A stretch of 64,000 nt of DNA. Origin: Lophium mytilinum (lineage: Eukaryota > Ascomycota > Dothideomycetes > Mytilinidiales > Mytilinidiaceae). Below are positions 20,926 to 32,267 of this stretch, one piece after another. The DNA is taken from positions 131,609-195,608 of the forward strand of contig MU004199.1 of assembly GCA_010093605.1 (NCBI GenBank), read 5' to 3'. The notes beneath the pieces are model-generated. The model did no database searches. It saw only the letters and a list, made by a program, of their open reading frames with translations, and was not told the origin of the DNA. The translations under genes and the position numbers were made by a program. Each line of letters starts with the position of its first letter. Position 1 is the first letter of the stretch.

Positions 20926-22269
20926 GGTCGCGGTGTTGGGGCTGGTATGCAGGCGGCGCTGGATCGGTGTCGGTGGGTTGTACACTGGCGATGTCGAGAG
21001 GATGGGTTGCTGGTTTCCGGGATGGGGCGTGTGCAAGGCCGGCCGGATGGGGTCGAAGTGAAGCTTATGGACACTTGGTATAGACGGGTGCCTCGAAGCT
21101 CCGTTGGAAGGCGATGGAAGGCGATGGCAGGCCGTGGTGCAGCCGTTAATAATCACGCCGCGCTCATCTCGGGCGGAGCTCAGGCGGTGCGGAAGCCTGG
21201 GGCGCGGGCGTAGCAGAGATATTATAGCTGTATGGTGGTGGGTTGGTTGGGCTCCCAGTGGCCGCGGGTGGAGCCCCAGATGAGGTGGGATGGATTCACG
21301 GCGGTGTGGGTGCAGCAGACGCCTCTGCAGGGGCGGGCGCAGCGGGCCGTTGGCTATGTGTTTGTGGAGTTGTTCCTGGGCAGCTATCTACTGGGCCATC
21401 TACATAGCTATGTGCATGTGTATGGAGATATATATCGAGCAGTGCAGCGCTGGAGGTGAACGTGCTGGGCCTCAACCACGCTCTCTCACCACTCGAGCAT
21501 CCCCGCCAACCCCCATGCCCCCTATGCTCCCCATTCCCATCCTGGCCGCTGCAGTTTGAGGGCGACCGGGGCTGCGGAGCGCACAGCAGCAGCAGAGAGT
21601 GCTGGCAGGCTGCTTCCAGTCAAGGCCCATGCCGAGTGCTGCACTGGCTGCAGTCCTGACGCAAGCCCAAACTGTCAGTCGTAGCGGGCGCTGCAAGTCA
21701 TTGGCGTTGCGGATCATTCTGCGCCGACGACCTCAGGGCTGAGGGGGAGAGTCGAGGGTGCACGGTGAGGCCACCTGCCGTAGCAAGGTTCGGGATCTGA
21801 AGCAGAGGCTGGCTCCTAATGCGGTGTCGTGTTTGCTCGTATACGCCAGGAGATGCTGCACGCTTCATGCTGCGATTCGGAGCATTGCCAGCTGGCGAGC
21901 AAGCGGGAGTGATCAACCGGGAAGGGATCCATCCTGCTGCACGTTCCCGTCTGGTTGAGATGAGGTGGCCTGTATAATAAGTACCAGGGCCCGATGCCCC
22001 TGGACGAAGCGTGAATGAAGCTTGAGAAGTGGATGAAGCGTGATAAGTGAACGGGGTTTGCACGTGAAGTGATGGTGCCAAACGCCCCGGATCGCCAAAG
22101 CCAGGGCGATGACACGCCTGACGCCGGTCGCTCCTGCGGCGGTCTCGGTCTCGTGCCTGGCGAACCATCGACGCCCCGTCATGTTATTTTTCGGACCAGC
22201 GTCATTCCATCCCGCGCCTCTCACCACCAAGACCACCACCGTTGCTCAACACCACACACAACTGCAATC
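20926..22269. promoter_or_regulatory. Divergent region, DDI1 / GNAT acetyltransferase
   Basis: About 1.3 kb between two divergent starts, probably both promoters and the DDI1 5' leader. Several GC-rich open frames exist (for example 21698-22239 on the minus strand), but they conflict with each other and show no domains. No repeats or RNA genes are seen. Confidence 0.5.
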
Positions 22270-23571
22270 ATGCCGCGCGACCTCGAGTCTGAGAAGGCCA
22301 CCATCGACGGAATGGCCCCTTTAACCACCGTAACGAAGGAGCCGGAGAAGGGCGCGCCCCCGGCACAGACCTTTGCTTCGCCAGATTCGGACGACCAGCT
22401 CCAGCTGTACCGCGACGAGGGCGGCATTAACGCGCTGCATCCATACTGCCAGGCACTGACCAGCAACGACCTCGAGAGTTGTATTCATCTGGAGAACGCC
22501 ACATTCCCTCCTCACGAAGCCTGTAGCCGAGAGAAGGTAGGCGGTTCAAATTAAACAACCGCACATCATGTCACCCAGCTCTCTTGCTCACAATTCATAC
22601 CTCTATCACTTCACTGTACTTCATTATACTCCAATTGCCTTCTTAGCCCCACCATGGGCCGATCGGCATCTTTCCTATCCCTTCCTTCCGTTTCAACAGT
22701 CTTTTGTTCCATCGTCTTGGCATCTACCTCCATCCCACAATCGTGTCAACCCACCCTCAAAATCACACATTGGACCTCCGTCTGTTTCAGTTATCCTAAA
22801 ACCTGTAGCGCTAGTCAGATAGCACCGTACAACATCTTTCGTCCAATTGATCACCTCAAACGCAACAAACCTCCACTCCCTCCTCACGTGCCTAATTTAC
22901 CAACTCGACAATCCATACAACTTCCAATTCTACAGCTCTAACCCTCACCAGTTCATCTACCGCTTGAAATCTTGCGGCGAGCTCTGCCTAGGCCTATGTA
23001 CGTCCCACTCCCCAAAAATCCCTTTCAACCCTAACCAACCCACCAGTCACATCCGCGACCTCCACATCCAAGTCGCCCACCCTCTCCGCCCTCAGCAAAA
23101 AGCCCTTCGCCCACCCCGCCGACTCCGCCTACCCGGACCGCAAATCCATCCTCCTCGCCCACTGCATCGCCACCAAATCCGAAAACCTAACCGTCACCGA
23201 CAACGACATGGCCATGCCGCCGCTCGGCCACAACGAGCACGGCCGCACCATCTGCCTGCACTCGCTCGCCGTGCTGCCCGAGTATCAGAACCTCGGGCTC
23301 GGGCGCACGGTCGTGTTGGCATTTGTGCAGCGGATGCAGAGTGCGGGAATGGCTGATCGGGTTGCGTTGTAAGTATACTTCCTACCTATTCGTTCTACTT
23401 CGTCCATCTCCCGGTCTTCGAGCTGAGCTAATTCTGTGTAGGTTGGCGCATGAGCAGCTGGTGACATTCTACGAGCGACTTGGATTTGAGAACCGGGGCA
23501 AGTCGAAGGCGACGTACGGCGGTGGCGGGTGGTTTGACATGGTGGTAGAATTCGGAGGGATGAGTGGGTAA
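22270..23571 (+). CDS. GNAT acetyltransferase, arylalkylamine N-acetyltransferase-like
   Basis: Acetyl-CoA-dependent N-acetyltransferase, 254 residues. Exons are 22270-22536, 22952-22997, 23047-23368 and 23442-23571, all closing in frame. The segment DLESCIHLENATFPPHEACS and the following CGELCLGLF match the arylalkylamine/polyamine N-acetyltransferase group of fungi. Motif A is HSLAVLPEYQNLGLGRTVV, with the Q-x-x-G-x-G loop near residues 184-190, and motif B is LVTFYERLGFENRGKS. The ending GGWFDMVVEF is also typical. Intron 1 is 415 nt, several times longer than the other introns in the window, and exon 2 is only 46 nt. The substrate is likely an arylalkylamine or polyamine by family, but this is inference. 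Confidence 0.92.
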
Positions 23572-23838
23572 GAGGGCGTTTGCAGATAGAAGCTAGCTTC
23601 ATTGGAGGCACGAAGCTGGAAAGGACCGGGCTGGAGTTCAGGGCTCAGAGCATATTCGGTAGCATTGCAGGCGGGGTTATGATGGATGATGACGATCACG
23701 ATGCACAGGATGCCCTCAATCTTCGAAAATGTATAAGTAGCAAAAGCCACCAGTCAAAATGGTAATTTGTTCTACAACCACTTATGGACTTTGAACATGC
23801 CTGTGTGCTGCAGACTCACTCGCTCGCCTCCTTTTCGC

Positions 23839-25482
23839 TCACCGCAGCTTGTAGACGCAAGGCTTCAGTACTGCTCCCTCATCTCCACCGTCTTCCTCCT
23901 CCTTATCCAGATCCTCAAGATACCGCATCTTCTTCTTCCCGCCCATCGCCGCCACCTCCTCTTCTTTGACCACATTCTTCCCCCTCACTGGCGGCGTCCC
24001 CTTAACAAACCGCATCTTCACAAACATCCGATTCCCCAACTCGACCGCCTCCTTCTCCTCCCCATCCAGCACGAACCCCCGCTTCCGCAAAACCTCCACA
24101 AACGCCGACACATCCGTCTCCTGCTTCTGCGCATCCAGCTCCACTCCATCCACCTCAACACTCAGCAGCTGATCATCCACCTGCGTCTCCGCTTCCGCAA
24201 GCTGCCGATTCTGCGCTTTCGTCGGCGGCTTCGGCTTCTTCGCGAACGGGACCGCCTTTTTCTGCGAACCAACGCTGTGTGCAAGCACCTTCCCCGCGCG
24301 GTTGACACGCCCAAACCGCGATTTGATCTCGGCGACCCACAGCTCGCCCCGCCAGCGCAGGATGCGGTACGCTTCATCCAGGAAATCGAGCCAGTTCGTG
24401 CCCATGAGCGCGAGGCAGAAGACCGCGACGTCGACCGTGCCGTCTTTCAGCGGGAGCGCGGCGACATCCGCGACCGTGACGAGGCCGTGTGCAGCGCCGG
24501 CGGGTTTCGAGAGGTCGAAGGAGTGGATGGCGAGTTTGAGGGGTTTGAGATGGGGTTGCAGCGCGAGCGAGAGGGAGGCGGTGCCGCAGCCTAGGTCTGC
24601 GATTGTGGAGATGCCGCGGAGGTTTCGGGGGAGGAGTTTCAGTGCTTTCTCGGTGGTGGGGGTGTCTGTGGGCTGGGGTTTGGGTTTCTGCCCTTTTTGG
24701 CCTTTGTTTTTCTGCGCCCAGGGGTCGCGTTTTTCGATGAGTTTGCCGCGGGATAGGATGGAGGCGACGTAGCCGTCGACCGGGTTTTCGGGCCATCCGG
24801 CGACTTGTTGGGCGAAGCCGGTGTGGTATTCCGTAAACATCTCTGGGTTGTCGCTGAAGAGGGTGAGGGAGGAGGTCGAGGGGGTCGTGTAGAGGGTTTG
24901 GTTAAGGTGGCGGAAGCGGGCGGAGGCGAGTTTGGCGCGCATAGATTGTTGGAGGGGGGTTAGTTTGACGGCTGGAGGGAGGGCGGTTGGGGGTGGTATT
25001 GGTGGTGCAGCTATGATAGAGGTGTCGTCTTTGGTGGTCGATGGCTTGGTGGATTTGTCGCGCTTTTGTTTTTTCGAGGATTTCTTGGAGACTTTATCGT
25101 CTGATGTGGCTTCTTCAGTTGATGTAAGTGTAGGTATATTGTTCTTGGCTTTTTCTTCTTCCTTCAATTTTCGCTTTCTCTTCTTCTCGCGCTCTTTCAT
25201 TCGCTCTGTTATTTCCACAGGCTTGTCCGGGTCGGGCTTCTTCCCTTCAATGTGCTTTTCCCACATGTCCACCACATTGTTGCTGTTGACAGGAGGCCCC
25301 AATGCTATGCCATTGGCCCCGGTTTGCTTGTCTTTCCGGTTCGTGCGCTTCCTCTTCTTCGAGGGCGGGGCAGGGTCTGCTCCATTCGCAGGAGCGTTGG
25401 TATCTTGTTTGGAGGGCGCGTTTTGACCATCAGCTTGTGTCTTGAGCTGAGCGGAGACGTTCCAGCCCGGTACGGAGAACAT
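23839..25482 (-). CDS. RRP8: 25S rRNA adenine-N1 methyltransferase Rrp8
   Basis: Nucleolar S-adenosylmethionine-dependent enzyme that makes m1A in helix 25.1 of large-subunit rRNA and is needed for early pre-rRNA cleavage. Single exon, 547 residues. The start MFSVPGWNVSAQLKTQ is the family start; further codons upstream are open but begin with a non-ATG. The N-terminal half is Lys/Ser-rich, with basic runs such as KKRKRTNRKDK (nucleolar targeting and RNA contact). The C-terminal half is the Rossmann methyltransferase: TIADLGCGTASLSL (motif I, near residue 295), FDLSKP, VTVADVAALPLKDGTVDVAV, and FCLALMGTNWLDFLDEAYRI, all characteristic of Rrp8. It converges with the acetyltransferase gene to the left, 267 bp away, and is divergent from the RING-BTB gene to the right. 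Confidence 0.95.
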   Translation of the reverse strand: MFSVPGWNVSAQLKTQADGQNAPSKQDTNAPANGADPAPPSKKRKRTNRKDKQTGANGIALGPPVNSNNVVDMWEKHIEGKKPDPDKPVEITERMKEREKKRKRKLKEEEKAKNNIPTLTSTEEATSDDKVSKKSSKKQKRDKSTKPSTTKDDTSIIAAPPIPPPTALPPAVKLTPLQQSMRAKLASARFRHLNQTLYTTPSTSSLTLFSDNPEMFTEYHTGFAQQVAGWPENPVDGYVASILSRGKLIEKRDPWAQKNKGQKGQKPKPQPTDTPTTEKALKLLPRNLRGISTIADLGCGTASLSLALQPHLKPLKLAIHSFDLSKPAGAAHGLVTVADVAALPLKDGTVDVAVFCLALMGTNWLDFLDEAYRILRWRGELWVAEIKSRFGRVNRAGKVLAHSVGSQKKAVPFAKKPKPPTKAQNRQLAEAETQVDDQLLSVEVDGVELDAQKQETDVSAFVEVLRKRGFVLDGEEKEAVELGNRMFVKMRFVKGTPPVRGKNVVKEEEVAAMGGKKKMRYLEDLDKEEEDGGDEGAVLKPCVYKLR

Positions 25483-26797
25483 TGTGGGTTGTGGGAGTGT
25501 TGCTCGGTTTCTTGTGGAGGTCGATCGGGCGGAGAAATATTTTGGACCTGTTCGAGTTTCGGAGGGAAAGATTTTCCGGCCCGGAGTCAGACAGACCAAC
25601 GTCAGTATTCATCCCTCCACAACACAACTCATCTGCAACAAACATCGAGTCTGCATCCATTTCCATCACCGATGACTTTTCTGGGGGCTACTTAAGGCTC
25701 TCCTAATAGTTTTTTTCCCAATTGCCTTCTAATGCGCTCCTAGAATGCGAAGTTTGAGTAGACTTTGAGTTATTAGATTCTGCAGGCTTCAAATCAACTC
25801 ATTTGCGTGCTGAAGTTGATTATAGTGTGAAGTAGTCAGGGCCTCCCAGCGGTGACTCCTGGACCTCCTTCCGAGGTAACTGAAATATGATGTCGGCACC
25901 AATCCTGACCCTAGGGGATATACTTCAGCTCACACGTATACTACCGGTGGCTATCTTGTCTAGTATATCGAGGACACCTCATGGCCTCTAGATTGTTCCA
26001 TGTGTTCGCACTGTGGAATCTAATTTGGCGTCTATTAAAACGTTCAGGAATCTATAGGCTCTATGTTCCACCACGGGGCTCCAGCCTCTGCCGGTGGTGA
26101 CAGTAGTAGAAGCTCCCCTAGGCTTTGCAAAGGGACTGGGTCTAGTTTCGATAGCCAAGCTTTTGACATCCCGCTGAGATCATTTCCAGCTTGTTGTAGG
26201 ACTCCTCACGTTGGCGTAGTACTAGGTTTCTGAATGCTTCATCTAGCCGGTACGTTTTTGACATTAGGCTGCGAAGTTTTGCGGGCCATGGAGAGCCCCG
26301 AAGGCCGCCCGTGGGTGCTATTTCATTGGACTCTTTCCAATTACTAGATTGGCCCATGGTCTCTACGTAAGTGGCAGAGGTAATAAGCATGCAAAGCCCC
26401 CTTGGCAGCTGCTGGTAGGTAGATTGCCGTAGGTAGAATGTCACATCTCGAGGACGAGGTCTCGCCCACAACGTTGGTGCAAAACAAAACACAATCTTAA
26501 TCAGCCTCTCTTCAGCCGCGCTCTCAATTGTCTTAGATCCGGCCTGGGGGTACACAGCTGGCTATCAACAGTGCCCTATGACACAATAGCCGCGCGAGAT
26601 ACCTGCACTGCTGATGGGTGAAGGTGGATTGTGCCCTAAAACTCTCCATCACGTGGGCCGTCTTGGCAGCCTTCGTGGCCTACAAAACGGCTCCGCCCTC
26701 TCACTCCTCCGTCCTCGCTACTCTCACCACATCATCACCACATCCGCTTCTTTTCTTGACAAAAGCGTAGATCAACCTGACCTTCTTGCTCGTAGTT
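25483..26797. promoter_or_regulatory. Divergent region, RRP8 / RING-BTB gene
   Basis: About 1.3 kb. Sequence between 25700 and 26500 is less GC-rich than the flanking genes and contains one 137-codon minus-strand open frame without recognisable domains. It should hold the RRP8 promoter at the left and the RING-BTB promoter at the right. No repeats noted. Confidence 0.45.
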
Positions 26798-28026
26798 ATG
26801 TCGCTTCACGTCCCCCTCAGCCCTTCGATTCCGGAGAAGATCTCGATGTGTGAGAAGTGTGGTGTTTTGAACCAGAGCGGCTTCTGGTTCCCGCGTTGCG
26901 GCCACGGCCTGTGCGAGAAATGTAAGTTGCACTCAATCTACTGCTACCAGTGGTCCTTTGACTGACAGATCTTCTACCTTTAGGCTACCCACACCACCTG
27001 TCCGTTCAGTGCATTGTCTGCCCCGACGCGGACACGCCGACCGACTGGTCGCCGAATCACATCGAGCAGAAGCAGTAAGTCAACCACCTCTTCTACTCAC
27101 ATTTGAGCCGCTAGCCTGGCTTCTATTGTTGGTACAAGTCACGCACTGGTGACGCTAACTGGAATAGATACGGCGTCATCGTCTTCGAGGCACAGGGCAA
27201 GACCTACCACGTCCACCTCAAACAATTCGCACAGCGGTCACCTGAACTACACTCCTACATCACAAAGGCCTTCAACGCCTGGTTTGCGGCCCCCGGCAAC
27301 GACCCAAGCGGGCTGCCAGTCCTAGGCGATGGGCGGTTCACACTGAGGCTTCCGACCGAAGATTGGCAGACATTGAGGGTGATAGTGGCATGGCTCTACA
27401 AGCATGACCCGTTCGAGAAGACCAAGGACACGCCAGACGTCCCGTTCATACTTCTCGCCAAAGTCTGGCTTCTGGCGGACAAATTGGGCTTCCCGGCCCT
27501 GCAGAACCAGATCATCCGCCGCCTCTACGTCTGGACGCGCGCACACAACACCCGCATTAACCTGAACATCATGAACTTTGTCTACAAGAGTACCTGGCCT
27601 GGTTGCAAGTTGCGGAAGTTCATGGCCTGCCTGTACGCCCAGCGGGTCGACACTGAGGCCAACAAGACCATAGCCGCCGAGCCAGGCTTTCCGATCGTCG
27701 AAGAGGCGACGGCGTGGGTCCGCATCCGGGACAACTACATCTTCAAGCAACAGAACCTACACCCTCTGGACCTAATGGTCCACCACAACAACGAGAACAA
27801 CTTCACAGAGTTCGAAGTGAGAGAACATGGGGACGCAGAGGGTGCACAGTGTGCGGGGGACAGAGAGGCAACCTTTTTGGAGAGAACTAGGGACATGATG
27901 CACCTCAGCGTGCACTGGAAGCCGCACGGAGCCCGCTGTCGGCGGTGGATGCCGGAATCGGCCGGGGTGAACGGTGCGGGTGCTTGGGGCATGCGGCTGT
28001 GTGGGGGGTCCTTCATGTGGTACTGA
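26798..28026 (+). CDS. RING-finger plus BTB-like domain protein
   Basis: 357 residues in three exons, 26798-26921, 26984-27074 and 27168-28026. Residues 18-54 form a C3HC4 RING pattern: Cys18, Cys21, Cys34, His36, Cys39, Cys42, Cys51, Cys54. Cys42 is built across the first splice junction, which fixes the TTTAG acceptor; an alternative AG 15 nt upstream also stays in frame but would replace this cysteine. Residues from about 72 to 195 resemble a fungal BTB/POZ domain, with YHVHLKQFAQRSPELHSYI, then LRLPTEDWQTLRVIVAWLY and LADKLGFPALQNQIIRRLY. RING domains recruit ubiquitin-charged E2, and BTB domains recruit Cul3 or dimerise, so a ubiquitin-ligase role is plausible but unproven. The next gene is a larger relative. 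Confidence 0.8.
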
Positions 28027-28221
28027 TCATGCAGCAGCGGCGTCAATGTGGCCTGATTTGGGGCGTCTAAGGGCCGGACATTTGGAAGCTGGCATCACAG
28101 TGCGAGGGTCCTCTGGTGTGTATGAGTAGGTAGCAGTTTCCTTCAATCAAAGCTCTCATCTCGAACATAAATCAGTTGCATAAAGCTATGGTAAAGTGAA
28201 TTGCACTCCTAGAAAAAGAGT
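28027..28221. other. 3' flank of the RING-BTB gene
   Basis: Short, featureless 3' flank that leads directly into the tandem repeat array starting near 28222. Confidence 0.5.
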
Positions 28222-29020
28222 TTTGACATGGTTATAACACCGTTTGTGGTGCCTCAATCTGTTTCTAACCACCAAGATGAGATGTAAAGGTATGGAGTCC
28301 GTGAATTGGAAACGGGGCTGTAGACACTGTCTTGACACCGTCTGGGGTGGTTCATCATACATTTCAGATCGGGACGAGATGTAATGGCCCCGAACCTACG
28401 AATTGGAAGTAGAGCTGTGTGCACACTTTTGACACCGTCTGTGGTGCCCCAGCTCGGCCTCAAAGACTGGGATGAGATGTAAAGGCATCGGCTTTGTGAA
28501 TTGAGAGGCAAACGATGCTCACACTTCTGACACCGTCTGGGGTGTCCCAGCTCGCTTTCAAAGAGTAGGATCCGATGTGAAGGCTCCGGGCCTGCGAAGT
28601 GACGGGGAGACAATGCACATACTTCTGACACCGTCTGGGGTGCCCCAGCTTGACTTTAAAGAGGAGGACGAGATGTAAAAGTGTCAAGCCCGTGAAACAA
28701 AAAAGGTGTTGTGGACGCATCGGTGGCACCGTCTGCGGTCCCTCAGCACCTTTTCAGCATCCAGAATTAGATGTAACGTATCAAGCCTCTGAAATGGCGG
28801 AAGGAGTCCGCAGACACGTCTAACATCGTCTGTAGTGCCTTGGCTACTCTATACAATTTAGGATGACATGAAAAGGCGACAAGCCTGTGGGTCGAAGAAC
28901 AGAGCGCAAAGTGGTATATGCCACCGTCTAAGGTGCTTCGATAGGGTTTCCAAGTACAGTTTGATATGGAAAGAAATCGGGTCTGTGAACTAGACCGTAG
29001 ACGAGAGAGTATCCAAAGGT
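28222..29020. repeat. Minisatellite array, 97-98 bp period, about 8 units
   Basis: Direct tandem array between the two BTB-type genes. The core CACCGTCTG, or a variant with one or two changes, starts at about 28239, 28336, 28434, 28531, 28629, 28737, 28824 and 28922; most spacings are 97 or 98 bp. Each unit continues with GGGTGCCCCAGCT-like sequence, then a GATGAGATGTAAAGG-like segment about 45 bp on, then AAGCCTGTGAA-like sequence. Units are diverged from each other by substitutions but hold their length, so it is an old array. The same core recurs in four other clusters in this window. Open frames read through it are artefacts of the repeat period. Confidence 0.85.
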
Positions 29021-29315
29021 GGTGGAGAATGAGATGGAACAGACTGAGCCTGTGAAATAGAGGCGGGACTTTCAACAGTCTCTGATCTAGTGCTTTCCAT
29101 GTCAGGGCACCTCAAACATCGGCAAACAGGTGTCAGATTCGTAGCTCTGCGCGCTAATAGTTCACAGAAACATTCACCTTTGACGGGCTAAGCGCGCAGG
29201 AAACTTCGCCTACTTGACCACGACTGCGCGTCTGTCCTACAACACCACACCCCCACAGCGCCGCCTTCAACGCCTCTCACCTACGCAACACCACAGTCTG
29301 TGTAGCAAGCTCACC

Positions 29316-32267
29316 ATGGACCCAGGACGCAGAGGCTTCGCGAATGCACCCGGCCAGCCACCCGCCGTTGCCCCAACTCCAGTAGGACCGCAGTACCACT
29401 GCCACATCTGCAAGAACCCAAGTCATGAGTTTCTCTTCTTACCATGCTGTGGCAAGGTCGCGTGTCTCTCTTGCAAAGAAAACCACGAGGGAGAACACTT
29501 CCCCAAAAATTTCTTTCTGCCAGAGGGCTCAAGAAACACGTAAGTACTACTTCTACTCGCCTCCAACTGCAAGAACGTGTTATAACAATGTACAACAGGC
29601 CAGGCGCAGCCATAAGCCTCCTCATCGACTCCTCCGCGACTCGCTACGACGTCAACCTCCCCCTTCTCCTAGGCCTCCCCTTCTTCGCCCATGCGCTGCG
29701 CAACTTCAACCCGTCAGACTTCTATACAGTAGACTGGACAATGAGGACCCGCAAGCCACGTTTTGCCATCATGCTCCCAGACTTTAGGTCCGCGGCGGTA
29801 CGTATCTTCTTACTATGGCTCTACGGAGGCAACGAGAACGAGAGTGAGTTGCTACAAGGCGCCGTAATAAACGGCGTGCTCCCAGGCATCTACGGTATAG
29901 CGCACACACTTGGTGTACCCAAAGTCCAGAACAGGGTCATCAAGTACTGGGACACGGCGTTCCGGCGGAACAAAGTGTCGATCTATCACGATCTATCGAT
30001 GGCTCACACGCTGCAAAAAGCACCTAACGTTATTGACATCATTGCTATGACAAACGCGTACAAAGAGACAGAGCCGGGGTCCAAACTAAGACAGTTCGCG
30101 GCCTGCGTCATGTCTCAATGTCTGGATAGTAAGCATATTTTCGGGAAGTATGAGCATCAGCTGGAGATTCTGAAGGACATCCGAGATTGGATGAGGAAGT
30201 GGGAGGTTTGGCAGTTGCGGAAAGGGCTGAGTGGACTCCCTGGCTCATCTGGAGATGTCGCTGCGGACGCACTTCTAGGCTTGGGCCAGGTGCGCAAGAC
30301 TGCGGTGCGAAGGACTATACAAAGTTATAAGGCCGAGAGATTCTTATATGGAACTGATGAGGAGTCGCTCGGCTCGTTTTTCGTTGATGAGAACGCGGTT
30401 TGGGATGCCACGCTGTATCAGAGCACGAGATTGAAGGTTCAAGATTTGAAGACTGGGGAGGTCATTGAAGTTACCGAGAAGTTCAAAGAGGCAGACGAAG
30501 CTAAGGCGGTCCCCGATGACGACGCAGATATCGCAACGTTGCTAGGCGATGAAAGTCAATCTCAACTTCAATCTCGAGCAGAACTTTCTGTCCCTGTCGC
30601 AGCTGTCCAGCCACCAAAGCAAGTTCACAGGCTTGACCCAACATCGACGCCATTTTCTCTCACTCGCCCCACCGCGCCATCCTCACCAAAGTCCTCCGCA
30701 GTTTCAGCCCGAGAGGTTGGTGAGGATCAAGCTAGAGATTCACCTAGCCCCTCCAAAGCCGCGGCCGAGGCAGTCAGTGCAGACCAGGACGGAGATGACC
30801 TAGTTTTATATGAATTGAACAGGCTTGCTTTGCTCTACGTCTTGATGGTAGGCGAGATCAACAAGAAGACAGTCAGAAATTACGAGCCGCGAACGAAAGA
30901 GTTCTTTGATAAACTTGACAAGCTCACTCTCGCTGAACTTCTCAATGCGGTACCAGGCTCTACGAAATTCGACGCTGAGATGAATTGGAGCATTTCATTG
31001 GCATGTAAGACGCCACTTCCTTTACACGACAAAGACTACGGTCCCTGGGTCCGACACGTTCGCGAATCACTACGGCTCCGTGAGAATGAAGAGGGAAAGC
31101 TCGGATCGGAGACAGATGTTCGCCACTCGCGCGAGTATTACATGGCTACAGCCGACTTGTCTAAGGTACCCACTCCGGAGGCTATACTTGCGCAGCTGAA
31201 ACCTTACCAGCGCACCTCTCTCCAGGAGCTTCTGGGCAGCTTTGGTATTGAGACCAATTCTCCCGAACACATGTTGCTCGATGAGAATGCGAAGATGGTG
31301 GCGATAAAAGAGGATTCTGGCGATGCTTGGGGTCGATTACTCAAGGGAGTCGTTTACTGGCGTATAGAAGACGACGACTTCCGGAAGGATGTTGCGAAGA
31401 CATTCAGGGAGATCAGGAGGCGGGCTGTGGAAGAAGCCAATGAAGCTGAAGAAGATAATGAGAAGAGCATCAAGAAGGAATTGGAGGTTTCTTCAACTGA
31501 GAACGAATCCTGGCAAACAGCAGAAGAATGCGAAGAGTATATCGACTGTGCTACCGTGGAGGAGACTGCAGATGAGAGCGGAGTCGCCCCAGAAGAAGCT
31601 GATGCTACCGGGGAGACCGCTACAGACAAGACCGCGGTCGATTTGGAAGCCGGATTCTGTCGCCATAAATGCGCGTCCTCTTGCTTGCATGTATCGACAC
31701 CAAAATGCTGCGCCTGTGCCGATGACCGGCCTTACTCAGAGTCATACTTGGTGTATGTAGACGGCATTGGAGACGCCCAACAGAATACGCGATGGGAAGG
31801 GTATTGTCAGTCATGCGAAGGTAAGCTAAAATCTGTCCGCCGATTTGCTCTTAAACCATAGGAAGAAGTAGAGACTAACCTGTTTAACAGAGTTTTGGCA
31901 TGACCATGCCGTCCGTACCGAGCTGAACCGCCTCGCCCTGTTGTTCGTTATGCTGGATAATCCGAAGATCGTCAAGAAACACCCTAATCGCGCTATCCAT
32001 AGCAAATCACGGTCTTTGAGATACGTTCGCAAAGGGACCAAGGAGAAGCTCAGCCTATTCCCTATCGTCAAGTCAATTATTGGAAGGAAGCGAAGGTTTT
32101 GGAGCAGAGTGAGAGGGCCTTGGGCGTTTGAGGATCAGTTGTTTGGACTCTACCGGAGAAAGCGAGCTCGTAAAGACGTCTTCAAGACTGCTTTTCGGGG
32201 CCCTCGAAGCTATTTTACTCTGCCTCCCGCAATTTTCGGGGCTTGGCGGAGACGCTCAGAAGGGTGA
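29316..32267 (+). CDS. Large BTB-like protein with N-terminal zinc motif
   Basis: 940 residues, three exons: 29316-29539, 29599-31820 and 31891-32267. The N-terminus has a Cys-rich half-RING (Cys29, Cys32, Cys44, Cys45, Cys50, Cys53). Residues from about 78 to 190 align by pattern with the BTB domain of the preceding gene (ISLLIDSSATRYDVNLPLLL, then AAVRIFLLWLYGG). The centre is acidic and low-complexity. Near the C-terminus a Cys/His-rich stretch (CRHKCASSC, CCACADD, CQSCEEFWHDH) could bind zinc. A segment ELNRLALLYVL near residue 480 recurs as ELNRLALLFVM after the last intron, so the protein contains an internal repeat. The last 60 residues are very basic. The open frame alone would stop at 31861, but a clear intron (GTAAGC to TTTAACAG) joins the terminal exon. 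Function unknown. Confidence 0.75.

Noticed and set aside
21698-22240. 156-codon minus-strand frame between DDI1 and the acetyltransferase
   Set aside because: No domain, overlaps contradictory frames, lies in a probable promoter region.
28254-29075. Minus-strand frames of 89-125 codons
   Set aside because: They are read-through of the 97-98-bp tandem repeat and have no protein character.
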